64,000 bases of DNA, taken from Gracilariopsis chorda. Lineage: Eukaryota; Rhodophyta; Florideophyceae; Gracilariales; Gracilariaceae. The position numbers were made by a program, and so were the translations under genes. The number at the start of each line of letters is the position of its first letter. Positions within the stretch are counted from its first letter, which is position 1. The stretch lies in assembly GCA_003194525.1 (NCBI GenBank), contig NBIV01000131.1:124001-188000 (forward strand). The letters are read 5' to 3'. Positions 1 through 12,104 of the stretch are shown here, piece after piece. The notes beneath the pieces were generated by a model. That model did no database searches. It saw only the letters and a list, made by a program, of their open reading frames with translations, and had not been told where the DNA came from.

Positions 1-3000
1 TCAGTACAAAATTAGCTTCCACCCGACAAAACAAAATGACAAATCTTGCAGATTTCGGCCTTATGTGACTTGTTTGGACGTTGGCATGGTGCAAGGGTGG
101 GCGGGAGGTTATAGGGCTGGCGTTAAGAAAAAAACTCATAGAATGAAGCCTTGGGTGAAAGCTTGAAGTTGACTGCGTAACACGCTTACATCCGTTAAAA
201 TTTAGAAACTCATAGAACAGCCCTAAGCAGCAAATAGCATGAAGACCAATTTTCTGTCCAAATAACAGGTCACGCTTCCCCATTGTGCAAAACAGTAAGA
301 AGTACACCCGTGTTGTGGACATTCTCCTCACCTTCTCCCTCGCTGTTGTAGCAGGTTCCCCCAAATTCCTATGACCCGTCTAGCTTCTACCGTCCGCCTG
401 GAGCCAATGGGTACTGCATCTCTCATCCCCTATCTACAGAGGCCGCGCTAGACTCATAAGCTGGTATACCATGAGAGATTTAAAACCAGAACTGAATCTG
501 CATATCTTGCCCTCTTTAACGCTCGGCAAGAGGAAGTTGTAGAATCGACTACTAACGCGCGTTTTGTCGTTAGATCTCGGCAGAGTGTCCACAAAACCCT
601 GTAACTCTCCAAAACCGTACGTCCACACGCGGAGAATGTGAGAAAAGGTGCGAAGAGCTTCGTTAAGAGCAGTGCTCGTTGCCTGCGGTGAACGGATATA
701 GTTGCGCGGACGCCGTTTCATGACCTTAACGCAAAAGTTCGATAAAGGCTGTCGGCCCGCCGACCGCCATATTGAGTCTTGTCACATCCAGTGTCTATAG
801 ACGCGATTGGTCCGGCGATCATCTGTACAAGTTTCACGACCTCGAAGAGTCAATAGTACACTTAATAAACTGGGCAAGTTCATCTCAACAAAAATCTTCC
901 CACTCGCAACCCTGTTCCCTTTTCAATCCCTAATCCGGATTCTTTCCCTTTCTCTTTCGTAAACATATGCGCTTTTCGCATGCCGTATGATTCCGATTCA
1001 ATATCCGCTCATTCCTATGGTGCCGTTGATATTCCCATTTCGCACAAGAACACTCATCCCCTTCGCACAAGCAAAGCACACATACGACCCAGGATGTGGT
1101 TAATCTCGTCCAGGCGAAATGGGTCTAAGTTGAAGCTTTCGTAGCTCATCAATGGAGCCGCGCTGCCAACTCGCTTTTTGCTGGATTAGTAGGGCGCTGA
1201 GGGATCAGGTAGGAACGGCCAGTGGCCCTCGCTTTGGGCACAATGCATTAATCCGCCCGCCGTGGTGTGCCGACCTTCCTGTTGACGCGAACCAGGAGGA
1301 AGCGAAATGGATCCGCAACTGAGTCTGCCTCTAGAACTTGGCCTTCGCGGCAGAGACTAGCTTCTTAGAGAGGTGGTACTGCGAAATCGGAATTGGGCTT
1401 CGTCCGCTCATAACCAAGAACAACAACAACATCAAAACACATTGTGTGAAAAATACCACATACGGATCGGAGTCCCTACTGAAACCACTTCGCCATTTCA
1501 AATCGTTTTGAACCTCTAGGTAAACCTTTACGCATACTGGTCTAGAATTCTCTATGTAGTTGTTGTTTATAGGCCGCGGGCCCCGGTTAAGACCGCACCC
1601 GAGTACCAACCCTCATATCATTCTACAGCGACTATGATTGGATTGTTGTTGATTAATCGACGTCTCTATGGATCCATCCGTTCATACCACGCAATCTGCT
1701 ACAGCACGCTTGGGGACGAGCTGGTGTGTGTCCTCACATTACAAACGTTCTTCGTCTTCTTTTTACATTCTGTGTAGTGGAGCTGCAAGTTATGAACGCT
1801 GTGTAATCTTGGCTCTTCTGGGAATCGTATTCTTGGCAGTTAGAGGAATCTTTGTTCTGCTAGTACATTTGGTATCATACCCATTCTGCTGTTCTTTTCA
1901 ACCTCAACCTGTTTTTCAGAGTACAAACTGAATTTATGCCAAACAATGTGACTCTTATCGATGTCTCAACCGTCTGTCGCATCGGATTTCTTCGTAAATC
2001 TGGGCTCAAACTCCACGCACTGTTCGTTTCGCAGGCCTGCCGGTTTGGCTTTTTGACCAAACTGACACACGTCCCATATCATTGAAAATGTGAAGCCGGC
2101 TGGATCGCAGAAAGCACATCCGTCATCTAGGGTTTGTTCCGCTCTGTGGGCTGCTGCCGTAGCCTTGATTGAGAACCGGAAGGAGATATACACAGGAGAA
2201 GATGATTGAAAGGGAAGCTGTGACAAGCGAGGCCGCAAGACCAGCGCTCGGCAGCCCCAAAGTCGACGCCGTAAACAAGCCCTAACAATCTCCCTCCTTC
2301 GTTCATCGAAATATCAGTGCTATTTCAAGTAGAGATCTGAGCCCTCGGTATCTTCTGAGCACTGGAAAGACCAGATTTGGCACGTTTCTTTCCGAAATCA
2401 GACAAGAAGCGAACTCCAGGGATATGAAGATGATTTGCCTTCTCCCCAACTTCGGTTGACCAGTAATAATGCTTCGAACGATCAACAAACTTCCTTTCCT
2501 TTTTGCTGAAACGCATTAGTCTCCAATTTGGTCTTTTTCCGCTACTAGATGCCCTCGAATATTGAAGTTGAGGCGTGAAAGCGATTTGAAAAGTCGCAGT
2601 ATGCCGTACGTATGACCCAGTGTTCTCTTTACGTATCTGTTTGCGGTGTAATCATGGTTCTGTGAAGAGAATTGGTTGGTTTCCCGCGGAGCTTCCCTTT
2701 CGTTTGTGTTCCAAACGTTTAGTTGCGGCTCAAAAAATCGTTCTTGTTTTCAGTCTGTAAGCGTCCTAACAGATATAGGCCAGCCCATGTACGAAGGTAC
2801 AATACCGCCCAGTCCTGAATCTCTACCCACTCCCCCCACAAATCTACTCATTGTCGAAGATCGTGTCCACCATATTTAGTAATCACTGGCATCTTCCTGT
2901 GGTTTTGTTCCTTGTTCGCTCTCCAGCTCACGTTTGTCAGCCCCTTTACGGTACCTTGTCACGCAATTGTTCTCACTCAAAGGCTTGTTCATTCTTTCAA

Positions 3001-3020
3001 GAGTGTGCTGAAAGCTGAAT
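1..3020. other. Gene-poor left flank, no supported gene
   Basis: This 3-kb stretch has only short unrelated open frames on both strands, the best being 95 codons with a true ATG on the minus strand (434-721). None shows a recognisable domain, a repeat or a signal peptide with good support. I see no transposon ends, RNA gene or promoter that I would defend. It may hold non-coding DNA or diverged exons. Confidence 0.4.
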
Positions 3021-3026
3021 GGGCAG

Positions 3027-3188
3027 GTAAGGCTAAGGCGCGTACAGAACGTTGCTCCACCCTCGTGGTTCCGACAAACACCAGGCGGTCATTCTACATT
3101 CATGCATCCAGGACCTGGACCGCTTTCAGGCCACAGAGATTTGGTGAATACTAGTTTGACAATTGTCACACATCGCTCCCTTCCACAG
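3027..3188 (+). other. Candidate intron before the Tudor-like gene
   Basis: A good 5' splice site (AG|GTAAGG, GT at 3027-3028) is followed 160 bases later by a pyrimidine-rich stretch ending in CCACAG (AG at 3187-3188). If real, this 162-base intron would remove the first ATG of the downstream frame (3102) and join an upstream exon within about 2912-3026 to the Tudor-like coding region. The alternative is an intronless gene starting at 3102 or at the next in-frame ATG near 3225. This rests on splice-site appearance only. Confidence 0.3.
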
Positions 3189-4379
3189 GTGTGTACGATA
3201 CACTCTGACTCCGGTTCAAGCTCAATGTCAACAGAACGCCTTGAAAGGGATGGTAAAGCTCTAGAAATTAGCCACTCGCTATGTCAGAGTGCGGAGAGGC
3301 CTGAACGCAATGAAATGTTCTTAAACAATTCAGACTCGGTAGTTTGGGACGTTGAGAACAGTGGTAATATATCTCCGCCAAGACAGAATCATGGTGGAAC
3401 CTTCAATGGGATTGAAAGCAGAGAAGAAGATCAAATTACAACAAACATTGGTCACGGCCATACAGCTTCTTTGGACTCTCGAATAATTCGGCACAAAGTC
3501 CCCATGAGTTCTCGGAGTAACGAAGTCGAAGACAATAATTTTTTGAGCCATGAACAAGGAAATCTTGATTGGCCAATGCCAGAATCACAAATAAGAACGG
3601 GACAACCTTGGGATACTGACAATTCCAAGCATGCCCAGTTCAAAAGCATGGACCTTTTTTCAATTCCGCACGAATCGGTTAAGCGGGTTCTATCTGACGC
3701 GATGGATTGTAAGCCACCTCGTTTGCCAGCTTCTTCACGATCTCTTCCTTTGCCATATTCCTTCTCAGTACCCAGGGCACAAAGTGCGTACTCGAACAAG
3801 GACGTACGTGAAAAACATAGTAGACTTGTTCAAGAACGGGTTAGAAGCGAGTTTGTGCGTTTGCACAAAAGTTGTTCGAAGGAGAAGGCGAAAGGGCTCT
3901 ATTGTTTTGATGTTGGAAGTAGAGTGCATGCAATTCATCCTGACGGACAGTTTGACTTGGGAATGATTCGGAAGATCATGTTCAAAAACGTCTCCAGTCT
4001 TCAGTATGAAGATGGAGACCAAGAGAAACTTGTGTTAGCTTCAGAGAAGTTTTTCATCGTTGGAGATGCTATTGGGCGTTTGAGCCACAACAACGAAATT
4101 GACAATGAAGTTACAACTCAAATCCCGATTCCCTGGGAAAGGTCGCATGGTAGATTCTGCATAGAACAGTCTACAGATATCAAACTCGAAGGAAGCGAAA
4201 AGATATCTGATTTAGTGCAAAAGGGGGACTGTGTTTTCATTTACTGGCATTTGGAGAAGAAGTACTTTGGGGCTACCGTTACACATACCCGCGAAGAACT
4301 TTGCTATTATATTGATTTCGAAAAGACAAGGAACGTGTGGGTAAGGGAAAAGAACGTAATGGTTTACGAGGGAACCTAG
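3102..4379 (+). CDS. Protein with tandem Tudor-like domains
   Basis: This 425-residue frame has a low-complexity, Ser-rich N-terminal half without recognisable domain. The C-terminal part holds two segments with the look of Tudor/Agenet-type small beta-barrels. Residues about 270-320 contain GSRVHAIHPDGQFDLG and later QYEDGD; residues about 373-423 contain GDCVFIYW, YFGATV and CYYIDF. Such domains usually bind methylated Lys or Arg in chromatin or RNA-regulating proteins, so a nuclear reader role is possible but inferred. The start is uncertain: ATG 3102 is used here, but a possible intron acceptor at 3188 would favour an upstream exon or the Met at residue 42. Downstream sequence keeps Tudor-like character beyond the stop, so the gene may be longer or decayed. 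No partner genes are adjacent. Confidence 0.55.
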   Translation: MHPGPGPLSGHRDLVNTSLTIVTHRSLPQVCTIHSDSGSSSMSTERLERDGKALEISHSLCQSAERPERNEMFLNNSDSVVWDVENSGNISPPRQNHGGTFNGIESREEDQITTNIGHGHTASLDSRIIRHKVPMSSRSNEVEDNNFLSHEQGNLDWPMPESQIRTGQPWDTDNSKHAQFKSMDLFSIPHESVKRVLSDAMDCKPPRLPASSRSLPLPYSFSVPRAQSAYSNKDVREKHSRLVQERVRSEFVRLHKSCSKEKAKGLYCFDVGSRVHAIHPDGQFDLGMIRKIMFKNVSSLQYEDGDQEKLVLASEKFFIVGDAIGRLSHNNEIDNEVTTQIPIPWERSHGRFCIEQSTDIKLEGSEKISDLVQKGDCVFIYWHLEKKYFGATVTHTREELCYYIDFEKTRNVWVREKNVMVYEGT

Positions 4380-4424
4380 TTGAAATTCCAATGTGCACAA
4401 AAAAAACGGGGTTGAGCTAGAGCT

Positions 4425-4782
4425 GTGAATCGAAAACCAATCGGGAACGAGCGGCCTTGTTGGGACCACCATGATTTCATAGGCAGAGTCAATTTTTCTG
4501 AGAACTTGCGTCGCGTGCTTGTACACTACGGCAGAGATGGAGCTGCGTTCCGGGTGTTGAAGGCGGTCTCAAAGAATACAATCGTCGAAGAGCATATTTC
4601 GGTAGAAAGATTTTGATTGATTTGACCAATGGTAGTTATACCGCTGTGGATAAGTTCAAACGCTTTCTAAGTTACTTCCCATCTCGACTTTTGTCTCATG
4701 ACGGCGTCATGCCCCCGCTTTGCTCCAATGATATAAGGGGTAGCAGACCGCTAACCCGCTACGATGTTCGATTTGACCACTA
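4425..4782 (+). pseudogene. Possible third Tudor-like segment, detached from the gene upstream
   Basis: After the stop of the preceding gene, the same reading frame opens again and encodes a segment resembling a third Tudor repeat (RPCWDHHDFIGRV, then VLVHYGRDG). Near 4610 the protein-like signal passes to another frame (ILIDLTNGSYTAVDKF and onward to about 4782). Two readings fit: a short intron plus a frameshift, meaning a decayed 3' end of the Tudor gene, or a separate degenerate copy. The similarity is by pattern only. Confidence 0.35.
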
Positions 4783-7076
4783 ATTACGTGTAATTGGTCG
4801 AATTTTGCAGCTTGGACTTTCTAATTGGCATACGATGATATCTATGGTCTTGGACGAGCGGCAAGTGCTTCAGCAGAAACGAAGCACACTCTTGACATAG
4901 TAACAGCATTTCTGGTTTTGTTCTTATTCGAAGTGGATAAGCAGCATTGTCTGATGTGAATGCGATATGATCTCGTGCATCACAAGCTGTTTGGCTGGCA
5001 TATTTGTGTCCTTGATCCCGAAGGACTCGTAACAAATTGAGATTTGGCAGTGGAACCAATTTCTTTACTTCATCTGTAAACCCAGTTGATGTATGATGGC
5101 CGGGTATGTGCTTTGAATGTGGAAGCTCCCTCGGCGGCGGTGGAACTCTGTTTTACTTCTAGAAATTCTGCAGTGGATGGATGTAGATCCTTTCTTCGGA
5201 GAAGAATAAACTGAATTTGTGGACGATAAGCCGTCATCTAAATATAAACCTTTCTTCCCCTCCTGAGAGAAGACCTAGCCGCGTTGTCCTAATAAAGCGA
5301 TGACCATAAACGCCTTTCGTGAATATGAGAGGAAATGCCCCGAAAGTTCTATTACTCGAAAGAAATTTGGACGTAGAGCCTGTTCTTCGACCACTTAATG
5401 TGAAACACTCCATCAAGCAACCATTTCACGCAGAAACTGACGCGATATTTCAAGTTGTTGAGATACTAGGACAAGGTTTTCCTGAGAGAAGTATCAAAGA
5501 TCTTTAAAATTATGGCTGCTGCATTTGCGCTCATTGAAGACGAAGTGTAGGACAAATGATTTGAACCCACATTAGAACCTTTCCGACACAATACGTTTCG
5601 AAAAGCGGGTGTCAGTTTTCTCCAAAACACTATGTACTGAAGAACTTTTGTCGATAAGGACCGGTTTCGAATTCCAAGAAACATGCTGTTGAGCACCATG
5701 GTTGTGTTTTCTTGAGCGCTGCGTTGGAAGAGCACAGCCGGTGTAGCGCACATCAACAGCCACTTATTCAATCCGTGGATACGAAGTGCGGTGTTGTATT
5801 CTGGAATACAATGGCTTTTGCAACTGCGTTCTGTGAACTCCGACTTCAGATTTGAAACTAATCTGAGTTGACATGGTTTCAGTCAGCTGGTACCAACGGT
5901 ACCAAAGATAGCAATTGCTATTGTAGGCGAGTATTTGTCGCCGCTCTTTGCGACAAGAGTGGTGAAGCATTTACTAAGAACATCGTAGATTGCAGGAATC
6001 GAGAAGCCTTTAACCCTTCTCCCAACAAAATAAGGCAAAGTCATTATTACCTTCACTATCGATCACATCCTTGGGGTCCACGTCAATCAGGCTCACGGTT
6101 GAGCTCTTTCTCTACTTCAGCAAACAATTTGTGCAGAGAAAGGCCAGACATAGTTAGACTTCCACAGATGAAAGATTGCATATACACCTTCGTAGCATGC
6201 ACCAAAGGCGATTTTCATTTCTTCCTCTTGTGTGTATCATCTAATTTGCCCATCCGTTGTCTCCAAACTGAAATGCTACAAATTCTCAATCGTTAATGAA
6301 AGCAAGAGGATATCACTGGGTGGAATATCAAAAGTGTTCAGAGTAAATGCTTGGTAATGGTACTGGTATCATCATACTGTTGGACAATAACTGAACACGA
6401 AGAGAACAGGGTCTGCTCTCGGTCAGGACAAGGTGTTATTTACGGTCCTGTTCTTTTAATTGCTTCGTTTGTGGCTGCAAAACGGGATCTCATGCCACAT
6501 CACCGAGAAGTCATGGAAAAGGAGAGCACTTGAAGATTTACATAGAACTGTATATCTGATGATGATAACCTATGAGTAAATCGAAAAGAACTTTCCAGTC
6601 GAACATTAAGAGCTTGCCATTCGTGACGTGTTGCTTCCCGATGCTTATCTGGCAGGAGATTGTTGAATGTTTCTCCGCATATGCACATTCTTGGTATTGT
6701 AAGTTGTTTGGTCTTACCAATTTTTCGTGGCACATAACCCCGTTACTAGACGAGTTCTTCGCAAGACGGCAATTGATTAAGCTTCCAAGAAAACAGTTGT
6801 AAAACAGCCAAACGTCAACCATTGGAAGCTTCTTCATCACAGCTACAGGTGTATGTGAGTTCTCATTTCCAAGCCCGTTGTCTTGCATTTGACATCAGAA
6901 ATTGTGCAACAAGCGCCCAACAACTCATTCAATATTTGAGGGGTCGATATGGGCTGTATCCTTGGTGCTGTAACATATCTAGACTTGGCCGACACTCTAT
7001 CTTTTCAATGCCCCCATTGCGCACCATAAAAACGAAGGACTCATCAGATAGGTGTGCATTTTTCTTAACTCTCAGG
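4783..7076. other. Intergenic, many short frames, nothing recognised
   Basis: Short frames of 60-140 codons occur on both strands, most lacking an ATG start. None gives a recognisable protein family. Some minus-strand frames between about 4.8 and 6.9 kb have a mildly protein-like composition and could be remains of an old gene or transposase, but I could not assign them. Confidence 0.3.
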
Positions 7077-7085
7077 TATAAAAGG
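7077..7085 (+). promoter_or_regulatory. TATA box of the small acidic protein gene
   Basis: TATAAAAGG stands about 100 bases upstream of ATG 7181, giving a predicted transcript start near 7105-7112 and a leader of about 70 bases. It matches the canonical eukaryotic TATA box and supports the tiny gene downstream as a real transcription unit. Confidence 0.6.
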
Positions 7086-7180
7086 ACTGGTCTCATTGGG
7101 GTAGAGTTCGGCATCCATCCTACTGAACAACGATCAACAACGACCAGCTTCGAAATCTACGCAGAACAAGCTCATCCAAA

Positions 7181-7414
7181 ATGAAGATCGCAGCCTTGAT
7201 TCTAATAGTTCTTGCTTTGCTCGCAAGTATGTCCTCCGCCGCCGTCTTTCTGAGATCCGGAAACGCCCTGAAACTAAGGAACAATCCCTCTTCCACGTCT
7301 TCTAAATTGAAGTTGACTCAGTCCACGGTTCGCGATGACGACGAAGATGACACTGGTGAAATCGACGATTCCGATGATGATGGCGATGATGATGACGATG
7401 AAGACGATTCTTGA
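7181..7414 (+). CDS. Small secreted acidic protein
   Basis: The 77-residue product starts with a clear signal peptide (MKIAALILIVLALLASMSSA, probable cleavage after Ala20 or Ala21). A short basic/Ser segment follows, and from about residue 51 there is a tail made almost only of Asp and Glu with a few Ser, Thr and Gly. No cysteine or catalytic motif is present. An extracellular, cation-binding or mineral/polysaccharide-associated role would suit such a tail, but this is inference. A canonical TATA box lies about 100 bases upstream. Parts of the tail are built on GAT/GAC codon runs, so its length may vary between individuals by slippage. No family is recognised. Confidence 0.6.
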   Translation: MKIAALILIVLALLASMSSAAVFLRSGNALKLRNNPSSTSSKLKLTQSTVRDDDEDDTGEIDDSDDDGDDDDDEDDS

Positions 7415-9222
7415 GTATCGCTAGTCCACCTGAATACCGCAAGCATAGATTCGGATCTCTTCCCATCTGTGTTGGCCTCGGTTTGTTCGCCTGCTTGCTC
7501 TCGGGTAAGGGAACTCTTATTGAAGAGAGCGATGGTACAAATCTGCTTTCAAAACTGCGTGCTTTGTATTTTGCGTTTGTAAAAGGTGATTGAGTTATGT
7601 GTGTGTGTGTATGTGTTTATGGTCACATTCCTCTGATACCGAGGCAGCGGTACCAATTTTCTGCGAGTAGAAGGTTAATCATCTATTCGACGGCTAAATT
7701 CTCCTAATAGACTATGAAAACGATTGAGAAAATCCGGCGCTCTTGTGCTGGTTCTCTGCACAGATCATTCATCATTTACATAGACCGAATTGCTTCTCCA
7801 TTGGGCTTCCTCTTCCGGCGTAACTTTGATAGTGTTTTGTAGCCTTTTCAGGAGGTCGGAACACCGCTTAGTTATGTTTTCTGGTCTGTGTGGTATTCTT
7901 CTGAAGACTTTCTTTCCCCTAGTAGATGCTGTTCAGGCACAGTCTGGAATGAAAAAGGGGCGTAGAAGACAGTCTTACCCTTGGCATTACCCAGTACCTT
8001 ATGAAAACCAAATTACTGGCCTAACACTTTAACTGCAGGTGATTGCTTGTCGGAACGCGTGGGAGCATATGACAGCATTGGTTTACAATCCATTGGAAAC
8101 CGTTTGTAGTTTTGGGTTGCAGCTAGTCAGGATATCTTGGGTTGCATTGTTGTTTTTCTCAGCTGCTGCTCAGGGAGCCCAGATCCCTCCTTAAGATGCA
8201 GACATTCTCTTCAGATGGAGTTGAGGGACTAACTATGGTCAATTTCCGAATCGCCGCTCTTGCTCTTCGCTTCTCAGACTTTTGTCTTCTCACCCACCAC
8301 ACATTACACTTTCAGATCTATTCAAATACTTTTGAACAGTAACTTTCTATGGCGTCTGAACACGACGAGCAAGTGTCATGTGAGCGTACCTTTTTTCTCT
8401 AGGCGGCCTAATTTGTTGGCTATCATCGGCTGTGGAACCGCTCAACAGAAAGAAAAAAATAGGTTGCTGCTCTTAGGCAGACTTCCACGAAACCTGAGCT
8501 TAAACACGTTCTGAGAGAAACACGATACTCCTTTAATTTTGGCTGTGCGTACAATCAAAAGCAATAATTGTAGTGGAGAACGGTCTACAACTAATTTCCA
8601 GTCTAAGTAAGGATAGCGCTGTATTTTTGGCGTAGTACAACAATCTTCCTGATGGAACAACTAGACTGACACTTAGGATGCGCAGCAGGTTCAGCGGAGG
8701 GGGCGCCTTAATTCTCAGCCGTGGAGACGGGACACATCGAGCAAATGATTTGATGGTCTGAGTTGGCTTCACACTTCGAGTACCAGAAAGAACAGCCACC
8801 ATACCATCAAAGAATAAAAACTTCGCACTCTCAAGTTCTAAGTGTAGCGAGTTCCATTTCATGGCTGCATTTGGAAGATCTTTTTTGGGTTCGTGGTCAA
8901 GACTACTTTTAAGTTTTTTTGTAACGCTTGTCCCTGGCGCGGGAATACAAGAAGTCACTAAAAAGGAACCGCAGACCGGCATTGTGCCTATTATGTGGTA
9001 AATTCAGAGTAAGCTACGCTACAAACATTCTCTGAGTCTATCTCTCATCACACACACTGGATCCTGTTAGGAACGAGGGTGCTGTCGATGGGTTTGATAG
9101 CATTCATAAGTAGTTCTGCTCAAAATAGAGAACGTTCTTCATCAGTTCCTACTTCTTCTTGTGGTTTTTGTACTGAATAGAGGACAGTTCGCACCAATGG
9201 AGACATCATGTAAACACCAGGT
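7415..9222. other. Intergenic region, one weak minus-strand frame
   Basis: A short TG-rich microsatellite lies near 7596-7617. The longest frame with a genuine ATG is on the minus strand (8982 down to 8533, 149 codons) and has no recognisable domain; it is not called as a gene. No transposon ends or RNA genes were seen. Confidence 0.35.
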
Positions 9223-9687
9223 TTAGCGGTACCGTAGTAGTGACTGGCCAAAAGGGAGCTCTCTTGATAATATCAATGTTACAAAGGCTTTTTGAGGTGT
9301 GCCATAAACAGATATGGCAGCGTAGAGATCCCGATCGCTGAAGAACTCTTTAGAATCTAGACCGAACTGCTTCTTCTCCTTCAACCAAACCTTCAATAAC
9401 CGTTTTCTCATTTCCCTTTCATTTTTAAAGAAAAGAACCGCGATGGACTCTGAATACTCGATTCCAATATGGAAATGTGAGGCGTTCAAGGTGTCGCACC
9501 TTACCATCATCATATTGTGCAATGAACATAGCTCAAATAGTTGTTCATTCCACACTAATAGTCCAACCCCGTTTTCCACACGAATGTTGTTCAATTGCCG
9601 CATTGCTGTTTCCGCGGCTTTTCTGAGATGACGCTTATTATGAAGCCCTAGAAACGCAGCACGGGTCTCGTGACCTTCCCTGCTCAA
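9223..9687 (-). CDS. CAP/SCP-like domain protein, N-terminus unresolved
   Basis: The frame encodes a segment with the order of a CAP (SCP/PR-1) domain: LNNIRVENGVGLLVWNEQLF (compare the family pattern N..R...G...L.W...L), then a helix, ASHFHIGIEYSESIAV (compare the H...E.. region), and a final strand AFVTLILSR. The family is normally secreted and binds sterols or lipids, or acts in cell-wall and defence contexts. The frame has no ATG before the domain: the first in-frame ATG is residue 29 (base 9603), and the open frame begins at a TTG. An upstream exon with a signal peptide may be missing, or this is a fragment. The typical cysteines are sparse. Family assignment is by motif order only. Confidence 0.45.
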   Translation of the reverse strand: MSREGHETRAAFLGLHNKRHLRKAAETAMRQLNNIRVENGVGLLVWNEQLFELCSLHNMMMVRCDTLNASHFHIGIEYSESIAVLFFKNEREMRKRLLKVWLKEKKQFGLDSKEFFSDRDLYAAISVYGTPQKAFVTLILSRELPFGQSLLRYR

Positions 9688-12104
9688 GTCTGAATGCGAT
9701 TGTTCAAGTTGCTGTCAGCGAAATCACATCTTGGGATATGCCAAGTTCACAGGCCATGCATAGTAAACGTACCAAGTGTGCCAGTGCATTGTGACTCTTG
9801 CGACATGGCTGAGCTATTCATTACTCTCGATTGTAGTACAGTTCGGCTACCAAAGAGGTTCCTGTCGATAGCAGTCAATCCTATGTAGTGCCCCAGCAAA
9901 CGCCAAGGCATTCACGCCAGATATTCGATCGCTTTAGACATTACAACCGCTTAGCATATACGGACATCATCTGAATCCGTTCTAGTAAACGAGTCGCAAA
10001 AACGTAATAAGAATTTCTAACGGTTTGTGGGAGAACTCGAGCAACGCACACCCGCAAAGACGATAATGAGGAAACTTTGAATTTTGAATCAAAGATGTTC
10101 TCATTACAGGCGAGAGTATCCGCAAAGTGCCACCCTGTAACCTACCAGACGACAACAACGGGCACTATCCTTGGATTCGGGCTGTGCTGATGCATTGAAG
10201 GCTTTGACGAAAAGCATCGTATTCCTTTTAAAAAGCTCGGTACAGGGGTAATAAGCATTTAGCGCTGTGGATCGATTTGGATTGTGTTCTTACCATAATG
10301 GTCCTCTCAGTTGCGTAGGATGAAGCCAATGAGCAGTAAAGTGCGCTAGGCACCCTTAGAAGTGAAGAAGCTTCGGCCGCTCTTGAGACCCCTCCCTAAA
10401 GGTGTGCCACATGCTCCGGAGTTGCACGAAGTAGAGGGAGGCACTGCTCAAAGTACCTTTGGTACCACTGTCTACTGCGAGGCCCGCTCCTGTACCTGCT
10501 TTACGAAGGTAGCCTAGAAGGCTTATAACGGGACATCTACATTCTGCAAAGTTTTTATTATTTTTGGGCAGTAGTTGTCAGCGCTTCTTGAAGACAGCGA
10601 CACTCATGACAACATTAGTTGCTCACTATGACGGTTGTTCATGACAACCATCGCCGCCGGCGCGTCTTCTTGGCGTTCTGCGTTCTTGCGATGCGCTTTT
10701 CTTTTGCACGCTTTGGTTTTGCGCGATCCGCTTTGCTTCCGCTTTGATGCTGCTACCTTGCTAAGCTTTTTGTGTTCCTAAAGCGTTTTTCTTCCTACAG
10801 AATTGGCTGGTTGATGGTTCATTCTACTTGATCCTGTCGAGATCGTCCGCAAAGTGATACTATACCTTTTCCCCAGGCCGCGCTTTTTTCCCATGAGGTT
10901 TTTGTGAAGGTGTCTGGAGGTTTTAATGGTGGCTATCGCTCATGCGATGAGTACGATATGTACGCTTCGTGAAGGTTGCATGCACTCGTGCGTACAGCAA
11001 GAGCTGACTGCTCTGAAACAGCTTCGTCTCTTGGGGTGGGAGCAGTGAGGCCTTCTGGGACTCACTGAATCCGTCAGGCTGTTGCCTTTCGGTGTGCAGA
11101 GCACATGGCTCTTGCCGCTCTGTGTCTCCTACAGTACCCAAACCATAAAGATCTAGCATTGAGCTATAAGGAAGAAGGACAATAAGACAACATCGTTTGC
11201 TCACCATGCCGGTTGTTCATGACGAATCAGGAAATGCATCCTTTTTGAGACAAAGCATGAAGATGTTGTACTTTTTAGCAACTACGCAGGATTGATAAAT
11301 TTTGGTTAGACGCCGACAAGACAAAAAAGGACTACTACACCGGAAGAAAAGAACAATGAACGTGGTCACTTGCTTTTACCTAGTTGTACTAATCATTTCA
11401 GTAAGGCGTAGCTTGTGTGCAAGAGGGGATCTCTCTGTACTTGAAAAGTTAGAGAAAGGCTTCAAAATTGGTCTATAGGAGTTGTTGCAACCGATTAGTA
11501 TACTTGCTTCGAGTTTGCTACAGTGTTTGCATAACCTTGACAGTTTCTGGATGTCTGGAATCATACATTTACCGGCACTAGGGTGATGACATGAAAGCTT
11601 TGAGATCCATACTTCTCAAAAATAGGGCGCACCGCTCCATGATGCTCTGCGTGAAGTCGTGCCAAATACGACTTGGTATAATATGATGTATAGCATGCAG
11701 CCGATACATAAAACTACAGATAATGGAACAGAAGTTTTTATGAATCCAAAAAGGGCAGCCTACCCTTTATGTCGTTTTGGTTTTTCTGCATTACAATTTG
11801 CGAGTGTTGTTGAGATCCAAAGAAAGGCTGTCCCAAGAAGGGGACAAAGACCTCTACTTTCTTTCGCGGCGTTGAAGATGTATTGAACAAGTGCACAGGA
11901 GGAAATACGTGTATTATTTGGGAATCTTCGCAGCTGCAAATGTAACTCTGGTATAGTGATGGAGAAGAAGTGAAGCAAATCACCACTTCGGCAATTTTGA
12001 GTAAATACTGGTCGTAGCACATTGCTGGCTGCCCAACAAAGTGACAAAATAGCTTTTCAATCAAGCTTGCCTGAGCTTCCTGAGCATGTGATGCCCACCC
12101 TTCC
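9688..12104. other. Intergenic region with a pair of short direct repeats
   Basis: No gene is supported here. Two 38-base imperfect direct repeats (10608-10645 and 11186-11223, sharing GGTTGTTCATGAC) bracket about 540 bases. They could be the remains of a small element or a local duplication. A run rich in GCTTT motifs lies near 10680-10800. Confidence 0.35.
10608..11223. repeat. Segment bounded by 38-bp direct repeats
   Basis: The repeats at 10608-10645 and 11186-11223 match over most of their length with roughly five differences. The interval between them has no coding frame of note. A terminal-repeat miniature element or a chance-preserved duplication are both possible; there is no target-site duplication that I can see. 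Confidence 0.25.

Noticed and set aside
434-721. 95-codon minus-strand frame with ATG
   Set aside because: No domain, no promoter and ordinary length for random sequence.
8533-8982. 149-codon minus-strand frame with ATG
   Set aside because: Protein composition is unremarkable, no homologous motif or convincing promoter; kept only as a note in the intergenic entry.
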